Assembly: GCA_021324015.1 (NCBI GenBank)
Contig: JAJPJX010000105.1
Coordinates: forward strand, 40,681-104,680
Reading direction: 5' to 3'
Length of the DNA stretch: 64,000 nt
DNA from: Solibacteraceae bacterium
Lineage (GTDB): Bacteria; Acidobacteriota; Terriglobia; Bryobacterales; Bryobacteraceae
Position 1 is the stretch's first letter; each line of letters begins with the position of its first letter. Below are positions 1 through 8,649 of the stretch, in pieces. The notes beneath the pieces are model-generated. The model saw only the letters and a program-made list of their open reading frames with translations. It searched no databases and was not told where the DNA came from. The position numbers and the translations under genes are program-made.

Positions 1-94
1 GCTTCTTTTTCCTTGAACGTTAGTTCTTTTTATCTAAAGTAGTCCACCGCCATGCTATCTCAGATCGCCAGTCTTGTCAACCCCCAAAGCTCTC

Positions 95-1120
95 TCAAAA
101 CTCCCGCCCTGGCCGGACGCCGTAAAGTGCTGAAAAATGAGAGGAATAGGCACGGAACACGACGAGCAGGCGGTCTTGGAGTTTCTCCGCCGTGGGTCGG
201 CTACCCGGGGTCACTTCTACCATCTCCCTTACGATCCCAACCAGGTCGTTAACCAAAGACCCATCCATGTCTCTCAACTTCTTTGAGGGTGGGGGCTGGC
301 AGTCGTCCTTCCATTCGTAAACAGTATTGGGATTAAAACCGGTCAGCATTCCATACATGATCAGCCCAACCTGGAAGATGTCCGACGGCGGCCCTGGCCG
401 GGCGGCCTTATTTGGATTTTTCCACCAGTGCCACTGTTCTGGGCTCATGTAAAAGTGTGGACCTACCTTCTCGCCTTCAGGCGTTTGGATCACGCGAAGG
501 CCGCTTCTGTCCGCAAGGTCAGCGATGCCAAAGTCCGCTACCTTCAGGTTAGCCCCATCAAACAAGACGTTAGCTGGCTTCAAGTCACGATGAATAATAT
601 TCCTTGAGTGAAGATAAACGAGGGCCGACGTGATCTGTAAGCACAGGGGAAGCACGACGTCAGGGTGCAACCCGCGAGGATGGGCCTCAAGTTCACGGGC
701 CAGGTTCCGTGGTTGATATTCCATCACAAAGAACGGAAACTGACGGCCGTAAGCACTATATCCCCCAGTATCCAACACCTCAATTATGTGTGGGTGATCT
801 GCTCCCTGAAGTAACTCAATTTCCTTTTCAAAGCGTTGGATACGATCCTCTGCTTCAAGTATCTCCAGGAATTTGACCGCCACTATCAGGCCCCTCAGAT
901 GGCCGGATGTGATGATCATTCGGTAGACGCTGCCATTTCCTCCTCGACCGAGCCATTCAAGGTTTTCCAATATCAGTTTGTGCGCTCGTACTGTTTGCCC
1001 AGGCTGAAGGCGCAACTCACTTCTGCGGCCTTCCCTGACAATCTTGCCCGCCACAAGCGATGCTGCCTGCACGTCCGAAATAATCCACCCCTGAAGTCTT
1101 AATTTTCTGCGTTGTCTCAA
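95..1120 (-). CDS. Serine/threonine protein kinase (Hanks type)
   Basis: A 341-residue cytoplasmic Ser/Thr kinase. The catalytic domain covers about residues 50-325: glycine loop GRGGNGSVY (58-66), ATP-binding lysine in VAVKF (K83), catalytic loop HRDLKPAN, DFG motif in VADFGIAD and an SPEQ activation-segment motif. All key catalytic residues are present, so it should be active. No transmembrane helix, PASTA or other sensor domain is visible; the roughly 50 N-terminal residues are unassigned. Base composition is clearly lower in GC than the neighbours (26 of 60 bases at 541-600 against 36 of 60 at 1561-1620), which suggests later acquisition. The gene stands alone at the window edge and its substrate cannot be inferred. 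Confidence 0.9.
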   Translation of the reverse strand: MRQRRKLRLQGWIISDVQAASLVAGKIVREGRRSELRLQPGQTVRAHKLILENLEWLGRGGNGSVYRMIITSGHLRGLIVAVKFLEILEAEDRIQRFEKEIELLQGADHPHIIEVLDTGGYSAYGRQFPFFVMEYQPRNLARELEAHPRGLHPDVVLPLCLQITSALVYLHSRNIIHRDLKPANVLFDGANLKVADFGIADLADRSGLRVIQTPEGEKVGPHFYMSPEQWHWWKNPNKAARPGPPSDIFQVGLIMYGMLTGFNPNTVYEWKDDCQPPPSKKLRDMDGSLVNDLVGIVREMVEVTPGSRPTAEKLQDRLLVVFRAYSSHFSALYGVRPGREF

Positions 1121-1202
1121 TCGGCGTCAAGCCCTAAGCGAGCAGAGCACGGCAGCGCGTGCAGCCAGAGCGGGGTGACTTTGCCGGTTCAGTCTCGCTG
1201 AG

Positions 1203-2204
1203 TTATCGTCTGCCGGAGCGGTACCATTTGGCGACGATTTCCATGGCGGGCTTGCCCCAGGGGGTGTGGCCTCCGTCGTCCGGACCGCCGCCTCCATCGG
1301 TGCCGACTTTCCACCAGTACATGCCCGCGAACCAGGGTTGCGCATAGAACGCGCGGAAGACGGCCTCGTAGCAGCGCGCCTGGTCCTGGGGAGCGAGTTT
1401 GCGCGGCGTTTCGTCCCAGGGCGCCCGCTGAGGGGCTTCGAAAGTGGAAAAGCCTACTTCCGTGAAGAGCACCGGCCGGCGGAATCTCTGCTGCACGGCG
1501 GCCACCTTGCGGACTACCTCCGCGGGGGAGAGATCGTCCGGAAGCGGGTAGTAGTCGTTGAGGCCGATGTAATCGAGCGCATCCCAGAAACGCAGGGTTT
1601 CGAATTCGGGCCCGGGATTGGCGGCGTAAGTGAGCGGCCCGGAATAGAGTTCGCGGGCACGCTCGATCAGGGAGCGCCACTCGGTTTCGTAGCGCGTGAG
1701 TTTGCCGAATTCCACGCCCACGCAAAACACGTCGGCCTGGCAGCGTGAGGCCAGGCGCGCATAAAACTCCAGGAAGCCGCGATACGCGGAAAACCAGCGG
1801 GCGCGCTCCGAAGGGTTGGGAAAATCGAGGTCGCCGGGGAAACCACCCCGGACCCACACCTGGGGCTTGAGCAAGACCCGGATGCCGCGCTGGTGGGCCA
1901 CCCTGGCCACGGCCTCGATCAGATCCGCGCGCTCCATGCCCAGGCTGTAGCGCAGCACGGGTTCACCGCGGCGGGCAGCGCCGTACGGAACCAGCGCGAT
2001 GGCATTCACACCGTAAGGCCGCAGTTTGTCGAGCATGGCCGCGGCCGCGGCGGGCGCATAGCCGGCGGGCCACTCCGCGGTGAAGTTGACGCCCTTTTGG
2101 AAGAAGACGCGCGAGAGCCGGGCCGAGGTGGGGGGCGGCGCCAGCACGCCCCAGGACGCCAGGGATAGCAGAGCCACGCAGCAGACCGACACCCTCAGCC
2201 GCAC
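1203..2204 (-). CDS. Secreted GH113-like glycoside hydrolase
   Basis: A 333-residue protein with an N-terminal signal peptide (hydrophobic about 4-22) and a TIM-barrel resembling glycoside hydrolase family 113 (beta-mannanase-like). The likely acid/base is Glu165 in GVEFGKLT and the likely nucleophile Glu249 in FTEVGF, 84 residues apart, close to the spacing known for GH113. The motifs KPQVWVR and YWWKVGTD near the C-terminus also fit. It would act on a beta-linked glycan outside the cytoplasm; mannan is the family precedent, but the actual substrate is unknown. It ends 15 bp after the radical SAM gene on the same strand, so the two may be co-transcribed. Confidence 0.75.
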   Translation of the reverse strand: MRLRVSVCCVALLSLASWGVLAPPPTSARLSRVFFQKGVNFTAEWPAGYAPAAAAAMLDKLRPYGVNAIALVPYGAARRGEPVLRYSLGMERADLIEAVARVAHQRGIRVLLKPQVWVRGGFPGDLDFPNPSERARWFSAYRGFLEFYARLASRCQADVFCVGVEFGKLTRYETEWRSLIERARELYSGPLTYAANPGPEFETLRFWDALDYIGLNDYYPLPDDLSPAEVVRKVAAVQQRFRRPVLFTEVGFSTFEAPQRAPWDETPRKLAPQDQARCYEAVFRAFYAQPWFAGMYWWKVGTDGGGGPDDGGHTPWGKPAMEIVAKWYRSGRR

Positions 2205-2219
2205 GCGCGCCCGCCTCCC

Positions 2220-3437
2220 TCAGTAGGGGCTCACCGCTTCCGCCGGAGCATGGCGGCCGAGTATCCGCTCTACTTCTTTCCTGAGCGGGCCAGCAGCCTT
2301 GGAAAAGATCATCTTGTACGCGGAGCAGAAATAATCCAGGTCCTGGAACTGGCGCCGCGGATCGTGCCGGTGCTTGGGACAACCTCCGTGACAGATGGCC
2401 TGGTATTCGCAGACCTGGCATTCCGGATGAGGGATGGCCTTGTTGGCGGCGAATTGGTAGCGTCTCTGCCGCCGGGCGATCTCGGGCCAGGAATCGACGT
2501 TGATATTGCCGAGCCGCCACTCCTGCTCGACGAAGAAATCGCAGGGATAGACGTCGCCGTTATACTCCACCACCACGTAGCTGTCGCAGGTTTCGTGCAT
2601 GGTGCAGTTGCCAGGTTTCTGCCCGGCCAGGGCCTCGGCTATGTTGTCGAAATAGCGAATGCGCACCTTGCGCCGTTCGGGCCACCAAAGGTCGAAAGTC
2701 TCGCACAGGAAGCGCCCGTATTGTTCCGGGCGGATGGTGAACGGCAAGGCCTGGCCCAGAGCGTCGAACTCGGAAAGGGGTATGTACTGGATGTGGGCGA
2801 TACCCAGGGAGCGGAAAAACCGGTAGATTTCCTTGGGCCTGTCCACGTTCGCCTGGCTCAGCACGCAGAGCACGTTGAACTCCACGCCGTGCTTTTTGAG
2901 GGTCTCGATGCCCTGCATGACCCGCTTCCAGGTGCCGCGGCCCTCTTTGTTGAAGCGGTAGCGGTCGTGCACCTCTTCGGGCCCATCGATGGAGATGCCG
3001 ATCAGCCACTGAAACTCGCGGAACAGCCGGCACCAGCGCTCGTCCAGCAGGATGCCGTTGGTCTGGAGGGCATTGGAGACGTTCTGGCCGCCGCGGCCGA
3101 AGCGCTGCTGATATTCCACCAGGGTTTCGAAGAACGCCGGGCCGGCGAGAGTGGGCTCGCCGCCCTGGAATGCGAAGACACTGTCGGGATAGGAGTAGAA
3201 CAGGTACGTATCCACCAGGCGTTCGAGCGTCTCGAGCGTCATGCGGCGGCCGGGCAGCGCTTTGTAAGGATCGGCTTCGCGGTCCAGATAGAAGCAGTAG
3301 GCGCAATCCAGGTTGCACACGGCAGAGGCCGGCTTGATGAGCAGCGAGGTGATGCGCGGGGTGGCCCCCAGACCCTCTCCCAGAATGGGCAGCGCATACC
3401 CGGTTCCCATGCCAACGAGTGTAGCAGGCCTGCCCAA
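2220..3437 (-). CDS. Radical SAM/SPASM protein, anaerobic sulfatase-maturase type
   Basis: A 405-residue radical SAM enzyme. The SAM cluster motif is CNLDCAYC (CxxxCxxC) near residue 42, and the C-terminal SPASM region carries the auxiliary-cluster cysteines, including NCTMHETC, YPCDFF and CQVCEYQAICHGGCPKHR. This pattern is that of anSME enzymes, which oxidise Cys or Ser in sulfatases to formylglycine. No sulfatase is encoded nearby, so a different peptide substrate is possible. The start at 3437 is the longest option; an internal ATG at 3410 gives an N-terminus of MGTGYALPILGEG and may be the true start. It is divergent from the secreted-protein gene, with only 16 bp between the two longest starts. 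Confidence 0.85.
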   Translation of the reverse strand: MGRPATLVGMGTGYALPILGEGLGATPRITSLLIKPASAVCNLDCAYCFYLDREADPYKALPGRRMTLETLERLVDTYLFYSYPDSVFAFQGGEPTLAGPAFFETLVEYQQRFGRGGQNVSNALQTNGILLDERWCRLFREFQWLIGISIDGPEEVHDRYRFNKEGRGTWKRVMQGIETLKKHGVEFNVLCVLSQANVDRPKEIYRFFRSLGIAHIQYIPLSEFDALGQALPFTIRPEQYGRFLCETFDLWWPERRKVRIRYFDNIAEALAGQKPGNCTMHETCDSYVVVEYNGDVYPCDFFVEQEWRLGNINVDSWPEIARRQRRYQFAANKAIPHPECQVCEYQAICHGGCPKHRHDPRRQFQDLDYFCSAYKMIFSKAAGPLRKEVERILGRHAPAEAVSPY

Positions 3438-3453
3438 ACGATTATGATGAAAG

Positions 3454-5964
3454 GTGATCCGTCTTTTTCCCCACGCGGAGCGTCCTCATCGAGTGGCGCG
3501 TTTGTGGATGGTTGTGTGTCTGGCGATGCTGCCCCGGGCGGCCTGGCCGGCGGCTGCCCCGCCGCGAACCTGTGCCGGCAGCCAGAACATCGGCAGCATT
3601 CGCCTGTCGGTGGAGCCGGCCGGCGGGGGCGAGAGATTGCCGGTGCGGGCGGTGAACGCGCTCAAGGCAGGGGAGAAGCTGCACTATGAGCCGGTCCGCA
3701 CCCCGGAAAATCAGGAAAAGGCGCAGATCGCGGTGGTGCTGGCGCCGCAAAGCGATTCTTCCTCCAAGGACCTGATCGTGCTGGGCCCGGCGAAGGCCGA
3801 TGCGCCGGCGAGTTGGGAGATCCCCAAGCCGGTGAACCTGGTGGCGCTGGTATACGGCCCGCAGGGACTGAGCGTCAAGAAACTGAAGTCCCTGGTGGAC
3901 AAGAACCAGGAGATCCTCTCGCAGTTGGCGGATTACGCCGACCAGACGGCCCAGGTGGAGGGTTTGATCCAGGCTCTGCAAACCTCCGAAGCCTCCGGTA
4001 ACAGCTTGCAGGCGGCATTGAACGGTTTTTCCGCGCAGTACAACGTGGCCGTTCCCAAGCTGGATCCGCACGCGCCCACCGACCAGCAGGCCAGCCTGCT
4101 GCTGCGAACGCTGATGCCCAGCGTCTCCAACTACGACCCCTTGAGCAGCCGGACGCAGGTGATGCAGCAATCAGCAGGGCTGGCGGCGGCGGTGGCTTCT
4201 TTGTTCTTCGGCAGTCCGGTGGGGCTGGCCGCGGGTGGGGCATCGCTGTTCCAGAATTTGCACACGCTCATGTTCCCGGACACGGAGTTTCGCTCCGCGT
4301 TCGCGCAGCTTTCCACGGCGGACGGGCTGGCATTGTGCGCCAAACCGCAGCCGGCCAAGTCGCGAACGCGGTTTGCCTACCTGTGGGCCCACAGGGTTCC
4401 CGAGCTGGCAAAACCGGCCGTGGCGCTCACCGGAACCGCGCACGTGCCGCTCGGCTCCAAGTCTCTGCTGTTTGTGAGAGCAGATTCCAATACTCCGCTG
4501 AGGAACGTGACCCACCTGCGCGAATGGAGGCTGACCGCCGGCCCCGGGAGCGCTTCCTACCCGGCCGCGGTCAGCCTGGCGCCGGACGGCAAGGCGCTGG
4601 AAGTCGATCTGACGAAAACCAAGGCGCCCCCGGGGAAATACCACCTGGCGGCCAATTGGGATTGGGATCCGTTCCAGGTAGAGGGCGCCGTGTTCCTGCA
4701 TCCCTACGGCAACCTCTCTGCCGCGAAGTTGACGCCGGAATCCCGGGACAAGCTGGTAGAGGGCTCCGGCCGGGTCGCGATCCAGCTCACGGGCACGGAT
4801 TTTGAGTTTATCGACAAGGTGGCCATCGAGAAGGCAGGCGAGCAGCCGAAGAATCCCCAGGAGCTCACTTTCACGCTGCCCACCGGAAAACGCGCGGGCG
4901 AACAGACCTCGATCGAGATGGAGGTCGATACGAGCGCGCTGGGCCGGGGCGAGTACCGCCTGCTGCTTACTCAATCCGACGGCGTGACCCACGAAGTGCC
5001 GATCACGATTCTGCCGCCTAACCCGAAAATCGACAACCTGCCGCTGCGGACCAACCTGGGAGACACCAAGCAATTGGTGTGGTTGAAGGGCACGGGCCTC
5101 GACCGCATCGTGGCGCTCAGCAGCCCCGCCGCCACGGTGGAACTCAAGCCCGTGGAGGCGGGCGGCACGCGCCGAGGGGCGGTTGTGAAGCTCGCGCCGG
5201 CGGCCAAGAAAGGCGATATTGCCGCGTTCGAGATGAAAGTGCAGGGCCTTCAGCATCCCATCGAGGTGGGCCAGGGGCTGGAGGTGGCCGGGCCGCGTCC
5301 GCGGATCACCAGCGTGCGGAAATCAGTGGCGCAGGAATTCATGGTGGCGATCCGCCCGGACGAGGTTCCGGTAGGCTCGACGGTGAGCTTCGCCCTGTCG
5401 GTGGACAACCTGAATGCCGACGGCGGTTCGTGGACCAGCGGGACTGCCGCCCCGGCTTTGTCGGTGGAGGTTTCCTGCAAGCAGGAGGCCGCTCTGCGCA
5501 ACAAGCTGGTGCTGGCTCCCGGGGAAACGGCGGGCGGCTCCAAGCTCAATCTGGCAGGGGAAGGGATGCTGTTCCTGTCGCTCGACCCGGGTGCGGTGGG
5601 GTACACGGGCTGCGAACTCACGGCATCGGTAACCGTGTCATCCCTGGGCACTTCGGATGCTTTTCCGCTGGGCCGTGTGGTGCGCCTGCCGCGCATCGAG
5701 CGGTTCGCACTGAGCGACGAAAAGGTGGGCCCCAACCTGTATGCGGGCACCCTGACCGGGCAGGATCTGGACACGATTGAGCGGGCCGGCTGGGACACCC
5801 GGACCGGGGTCGCGGTGCAATCGATTCCGGCCCCGGTGGCGGGCGAGCCGGGCAAGCAGGAGTTGAAGGTGGCGCTGCCCTGGCCGGCGCCGGCTCCCCA
5901 TGCGCCGGTGTACGTGTGGCTGCGGGGTGAGGGCCAGGGCCGTGCAACGGGTGTAAAATACTGA
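3454..5964 (+). CDS. Large secreted protein of unknown function
   Basis: An 836-residue protein I do not recognise. A GTG start at 3454 gives an N-terminus with a hydrophobic stretch (about 19-33) ending in AAWPAAA, consistent with export; ATG 3508 is an alternative that still keeps the signal peptide. Residues about 130-260 look helical (a heptad-like stretch around KKLKSLVDKNQEILSQL, then a small hydrophobic segment near 225-245). The remainder reads as repeated beta-sandwich-like modules with motifs such as GTGLDRI and GTDFEFIDKV, reminiscent of IPT/TIG or Ig-like folds. An HlyD-type adaptor follows 45 bp downstream, so the pair may form one unit. No enzymatic motif is visible. Confidence 0.7.
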   Translation: MIRLFPHAERPHRVARLWMVVCLAMLPRAAWPAAAPPRTCAGSQNIGSIRLSVEPAGGGERLPVRAVNALKAGEKLHYEPVRTPENQEKAQIAVVLAPQSDSSSKDLIVLGPAKADAPASWEIPKPVNLVALVYGPQGLSVKKLKSLVDKNQEILSQLADYADQTAQVEGLIQALQTSEASGNSLQAALNGFSAQYNVAVPKLDPHAPTDQQASLLLRTLMPSVSNYDPLSSRTQVMQQSAGLAAAVASLFFGSPVGLAAGGASLFQNLHTLMFPDTEFRSAFAQLSTADGLALCAKPQPAKSRTRFAYLWAHRVPELAKPAVALTGTAHVPLGSKSLLFVRADSNTPLRNVTHLREWRLTAGPGSASYPAAVSLAPDGKALEVDLTKTKAPPGKYHLAANWDWDPFQVEGAVFLHPYGNLSAAKLTPESRDKLVEGSGRVAIQLTGTDFEFIDKVAIEKAGEQPKNPQELTFTLPTGKRAGEQTSIEMEVDTSALGRGEYRLLLTQSDGVTHEVPITILPPNPKIDNLPLRTNLGDTKQLVWLKGTGLDRIVALSSPAATVELKPVEAGGTRRGAVVKLAPAAKKGDIAAFEMKVQGLQHPIEVGQGLEVAGPRPRITSVRKSVAQEFMVAIRPDEVPVGSTVSFALSVDNLNADGGSWTSGTAAPALSVEVSCKQEAALRNKLVLAPGETAGGSKLNLAGEGMLFLSLDPGAVGYTGCELTASVTVSSLGTSDAFPLGRVVRLPRIERFALSDEKVGPNLYAGTLTGQDLDTIERAGWDTRTGVAVQSIPAPVAGEPGKQELKVALPWPAPAPHAPVYVWLRGEGQGRATGVKY

Positions 5965-6009
5965 CGTAACAAATCGGACCCCGCTACCGCCTACCTAAGA
6001 AGGCTTCTT

Positions 6010-7356
6010 ATGTCTGCTTTTGTGAATCCGCCGGCGGCGCCGCAGGAAGCGCCGGAGCACATCTCGCCGCAGCCGGCTCCCGCAGCTCCGCAGACGCCGT
6101 CTCATGGGAAGTGGTGGCTCGCGGTGGCCGCCGCGGTCGTGGGCCTGGTGTCGGCAGCCTACCTGCTGCGCCCGAAGCCGCAGCCGAAGACCGCGGCGAG
6201 CGCTCCTGCCGTGCGCACCTGGAAGGTCGTGGAGGGCACGCTGCGAGGCACCGTACGCATCGCCGGAACGACAGCGGCCAAAAACTTCGCCAACATCTCC
6301 GCGCCCATGATGCGCGGTCCGGATGCCGGCCGCGCCCTGGTGCTGATCAAGCTTGCCAAGGCGGGCTCCTTAGTCAAGAAGGGCGAAGTAGTGGCGGAGA
6401 TCGATCCCCAGTCGATCAAGGATCACGTGGATGACATCGACGCCCTGGTGCAGCAGGCCGAGGCGGACGTGCGCAAGTCCAAGGCGGAAATGGCCATCCA
6501 ACTGGAGACCCTGCGGCAAACCGCGCGTCAGGACAAGGCGGACCTGGAGAAGGCCAGACTGGATGCCAGCGCCGCCGAGATCCGCTCCAACATCGACCAG
6601 GAAGAGCTGAAGCTCTCCGTGGAGGAGGCAGAAGCGCAGTACAAGGCTTCCCTCGAAGACCTGAAGAACACGGAAGCGTCGCAGAAGGCGCAGTTGCGCG
6701 TCTTGGAACTCACGCTGGAGCGGCACAAGCGGCATCGGGACCGCCACAAGGTGGACGTCACGCGCTTTACGATCCACGCGCCCATCCAGGGACTGGTGGT
6801 GATGACGACAGTGTGGCGCGGCGGCGATATGGGCCAGGTGCAGCTAGGCGACCAGGTTTCTCCAGGGCAGCCGTTCATGAAGATCGTGGACACCTCCAAC
6901 ATGCAGCTTGAAGCCACCATTAACCAAGCCGAGAGCGAGGGCATCCGCCTGGGACGGCCCGCAGAGGTCAACTTCGACGCCTTCCCGGATTTGCACGTGC
7001 ACGGCAAGGTGGAAGCCGTGGCCGCGCTCGCGGTGGGCGGTTGGCGGCAGAATTATTACATCCGTAACGTGCCGGTGAGGGTGGCGCTGCTCCAGACCGA
7101 CGCACGGGTTATCCCCGATCTTTCCGCCAGCGCGGACGTGCTGCTTTCCCAGACGAAAGGGCTGATCGTGCCTCTGGAGGCCCTCCACGAGGAAGGCGGC
7201 AAGACGGTGGTCTACGTGAAGAGCGGCGACGGATTCACACGGCGGGAAGTGAAAACCGGCGTCGAGAATCACACGCAGGTGGCCGTTATCGAGGGGATCG
7301 AGGCCGGAGAAGAAGTCGCGCTGCAACGGCCTGCAGTTGCGAAAGCCGGCACGTAA
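6010..7356 (+). CDS. HlyD-family periplasmic adaptor (membrane fusion protein)
   Basis: A 448-residue adaptor with a single N-terminal membrane anchor (about 35-53), a lipoyl/barrel-sandwich half near residues 95-140, a long charged alpha-helical hairpin (about 145-250, KADLEKARLDASAAEIRS-type sequence), the returning lipoyl half (APIQGLVV) and beta-barrel domains to the C-terminus. Such proteins bridge inner-membrane transporters to outer-membrane channels. Here no RND, ABC or MFS permease and no TolC-like protein is adjacent, so it is an orphan adaptor, or it works with the preceding secreted protein. The ATG follows AAGAAGG. Confidence 0.85.
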   Translation: MSAFVNPPAAPQEAPEHISPQPAPAAPQTPSHGKWWLAVAAAVVGLVSAAYLLRPKPQPKTAASAPAVRTWKVVEGTLRGTVRIAGTTAAKNFANISAPMMRGPDAGRALVLIKLAKAGSLVKKGEVVAEIDPQSIKDHVDDIDALVQQAEADVRKSKAEMAIQLETLRQTARQDKADLEKARLDASAAEIRSNIDQEELKLSVEEAEAQYKASLEDLKNTEASQKAQLRVLELTLERHKRHRDRHKVDVTRFTIHAPIQGLVVMTTVWRGGDMGQVQLGDQVSPGQPFMKIVDTSNMQLEATINQAESEGIRLGRPAEVNFDAFPDLHVHGKVEAVAALAVGGWRQNYYIRNVPVRVALLQTDARVIPDLSASADVLLSQTKGLIVPLEALHEEGGKTVVYVKSGDGFTRREVKTGVENHTQVAVIEGIEAGEEVALQRPAVAKAGT

Positions 7357-7357
7357 T

Positions 7358-7386
7358 TCGACACACCCGCGCGCCTGTCCTACACT
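7358..7386 (+). promoter_or_regulatory. Sigma-70-type promoter, nearly leaderless
   Basis: TCGACA (five of six matches to TTGACA) at 7358-7363, a 17-base spacer, and TACACT at 7381-7386. The ATG of the AhpD-like gene is at 7394, so transcription would start within about a base of the start codon. Confidence 0.55.
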
Positions 7387-7393
7387 GGTCACT

Positions 7394-7900
7394 ATGTCTG
7401 CTGCGATCCGGCTGGTCGATCCCTCGGAGAACGAATTCCTCGCGGATTTGGAGAAGAAGGCTAAGCGGCCCAATCACTTCTTTCGCGTGATGGCCAACCG
7501 GCCGGAGGTATTGAAGAACTTCGTGCCGCTCTATGGGGCGGTGATGGGACACGGGGCCGTGGACCGCCGCATCAAGGAACTGGTCTACCTGGCGGCGTCT
7601 TACACCAACCGGTGCGCCTATTGCACGGCGTCGCACACGGCATCGGGCTCGCGGGCGGGCATCACCGCCGAGGAGATGCAGGCGCTGCGCGAGGAACGGC
7701 TGGAGGGCTTCAGCGCCGCCGAGCAGGGCGCCATCCGGTACTCCCTGGAACTGACGAAGACAGCCAATGCCGCGACCAGCCGCGACGCTTTGCGGGCCCA
7801 CTTCAACGACGAGCAGATCGCCGAACTGACGCTGGTGGCCGCTATGGCCAACTTCACCAATCGCTTCAACAACGGCCTGGCGCTCCAACCTGAGCAGTAA
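7394..7900 (+). CDS. AhpD/carboxymuconolactone-decarboxylase-like peroxidase-related protein
   Basis: A 168-residue helical protein of the AhpD/CMD superfamily. The signature CAYCTASH gives the CxxC-x2-H redox centre used by AhpD-like alkylhydroperoxidases, preceded by the typical ELVYLAAS helix. The likely role is thiol-dependent reduction of peroxides in the cytoplasm. The ATG at 7394 was chosen because the family homology begins there (MSAAIRLVDPSEN) and a promoter-like -10 box sits 8 bp upstream. rlmB starts 15 bp after its stop. Confidence 0.85.
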   Translation: MSAAIRLVDPSENEFLADLEKKAKRPNHFFRVMANRPEVLKNFVPLYGAVMGHGAVDRRIKELVYLAASYTNRCAYCTASHTASGSRAGITAEEMQALREERLEGFSAAEQGAIRYSLELTKTANAATSRDALRAHFNDEQIAELTLVAAMANFTNRFNNGLALQPEQ

Positions 7901-7915
7901 GGCGCGGTTTGCGCC

Positions 7916-8635
7916 ATGGCGGTACTTTCCGGCATTCACCCCATCACGGAGGCCCTGCGCGCGGGGCATCCGCTGGAGCGCATCCTGGTTGCGAAAGGCG
8001 CGGGCGGACCGCGCCTGCAACAGATCATCGATCTGGCCCGGCAGGCTTCCATCCCCGTGCGATTCGAGTCCAGGCCGGCCCTGGACCGGCTGGCGGGCAC
8101 AGCGGCGCATCAAGGTGTAGTGGCCCTGGGAGCCTCGAAGAAGTACGCCGACCTGGCGGACGTCGCGCCGGGCGCCAGCATGCTGGTGGTGCTGGACGGC
8201 GTGGAGGACCCGCACAACCTGGGCGCCATCATCCGCACCGCACACGCGGCGGGCGCTGACGGGGTGGTCATCCCGGAGCGGCGCTCCGCAGGGCTGACCG
8301 ACGTGGTGGCCAAGGCGGCCGCCGGCGCCCTGGAATACCTGCCGGTGATCCGGGCAGGCAATCTCAATCGCGCGCTGGATGAACTCAAAGAGCGGGGATT
8401 CTGGATCTACGGCCTGGACGAGCGCGGCGATCAGGAGTATGACCGGGTGGACTACGCGACACCCGCGGCGCTGGTGTTCGGCGGCGAAGGCAGAGGGCTG
8501 CACGAGATGGTACGCCAGCGCTGCGACGTGCTGGTGCGCATCGGCATGGCGGGAAAAATCTCTTCCCTTAACGTGTCGGTGGCCACCGGCGTAGTGCTCT
8601 TCGAGTGGAAACGACGCCGGGCGCAGGCCTCATAG
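7916..8635 (+). CDS. rlmB: 23S rRNA (guanosine-2'-O)-methyltransferase RlmB (SpoU/TrmH family)
   Basis: A 239-residue SpoU-type RNA methyltransferase. An N-terminal L30e-like substrate-binding domain (about 1-80, starting with the typical GIHPITEAL) is followed by the knotted SAM-binding domain with motif 1 DGVEDPHNLGAIIRTA, motif 2 ALVFGGEGRGL and motif 3 GKISSLNVSVATGV. In Escherichia coli the enzyme methylates G2251 in the peptidyl-transferase loop of 23S rRNA. Length and domain order are normal. TrmH-family members with other targets cannot be excluded, but the N-terminal domain favours RlmB. Confidence 0.9.
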   Translation: MAVLSGIHPITEALRAGHPLERILVAKGAGGPRLQQIIDLARQASIPVRFESRPALDRLAGTAAHQGVVALGASKKYADLADVAPGASMLVVLDGVEDPHNLGAIIRTAHAAGADGVVIPERRSAGLTDVVAKAAAGALEYLPVIRAGNLNRALDELKERGFWIYGLDERGDQEYDRVDYATPAALVFGGEGRGLHEMVRQRCDVLVRIGMAGKISSLNVSVATGVVLFEWKRRRAQAS

Positions 8636-8641
8636 TAGAAT
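8636..8641 (+). promoter_or_regulatory. -10-like box TAGAAT upstream of ggt
   Basis: TAGAAT lies 8 bases before the ATG at 8650 and overlaps the end of rlmB. No good -35 hexamer is present, so it is suggestive only. Confidence 0.35.
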
Positions 8642-8649
8642 CAAATTTC

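Noticed and set aside
2250..3689. Long open frame on the + strand opposite the radical SAM gene
   Set aside because: It is a GC-driven mirror frame; the opposite strand carries clear radical SAM and SPASM motifs.
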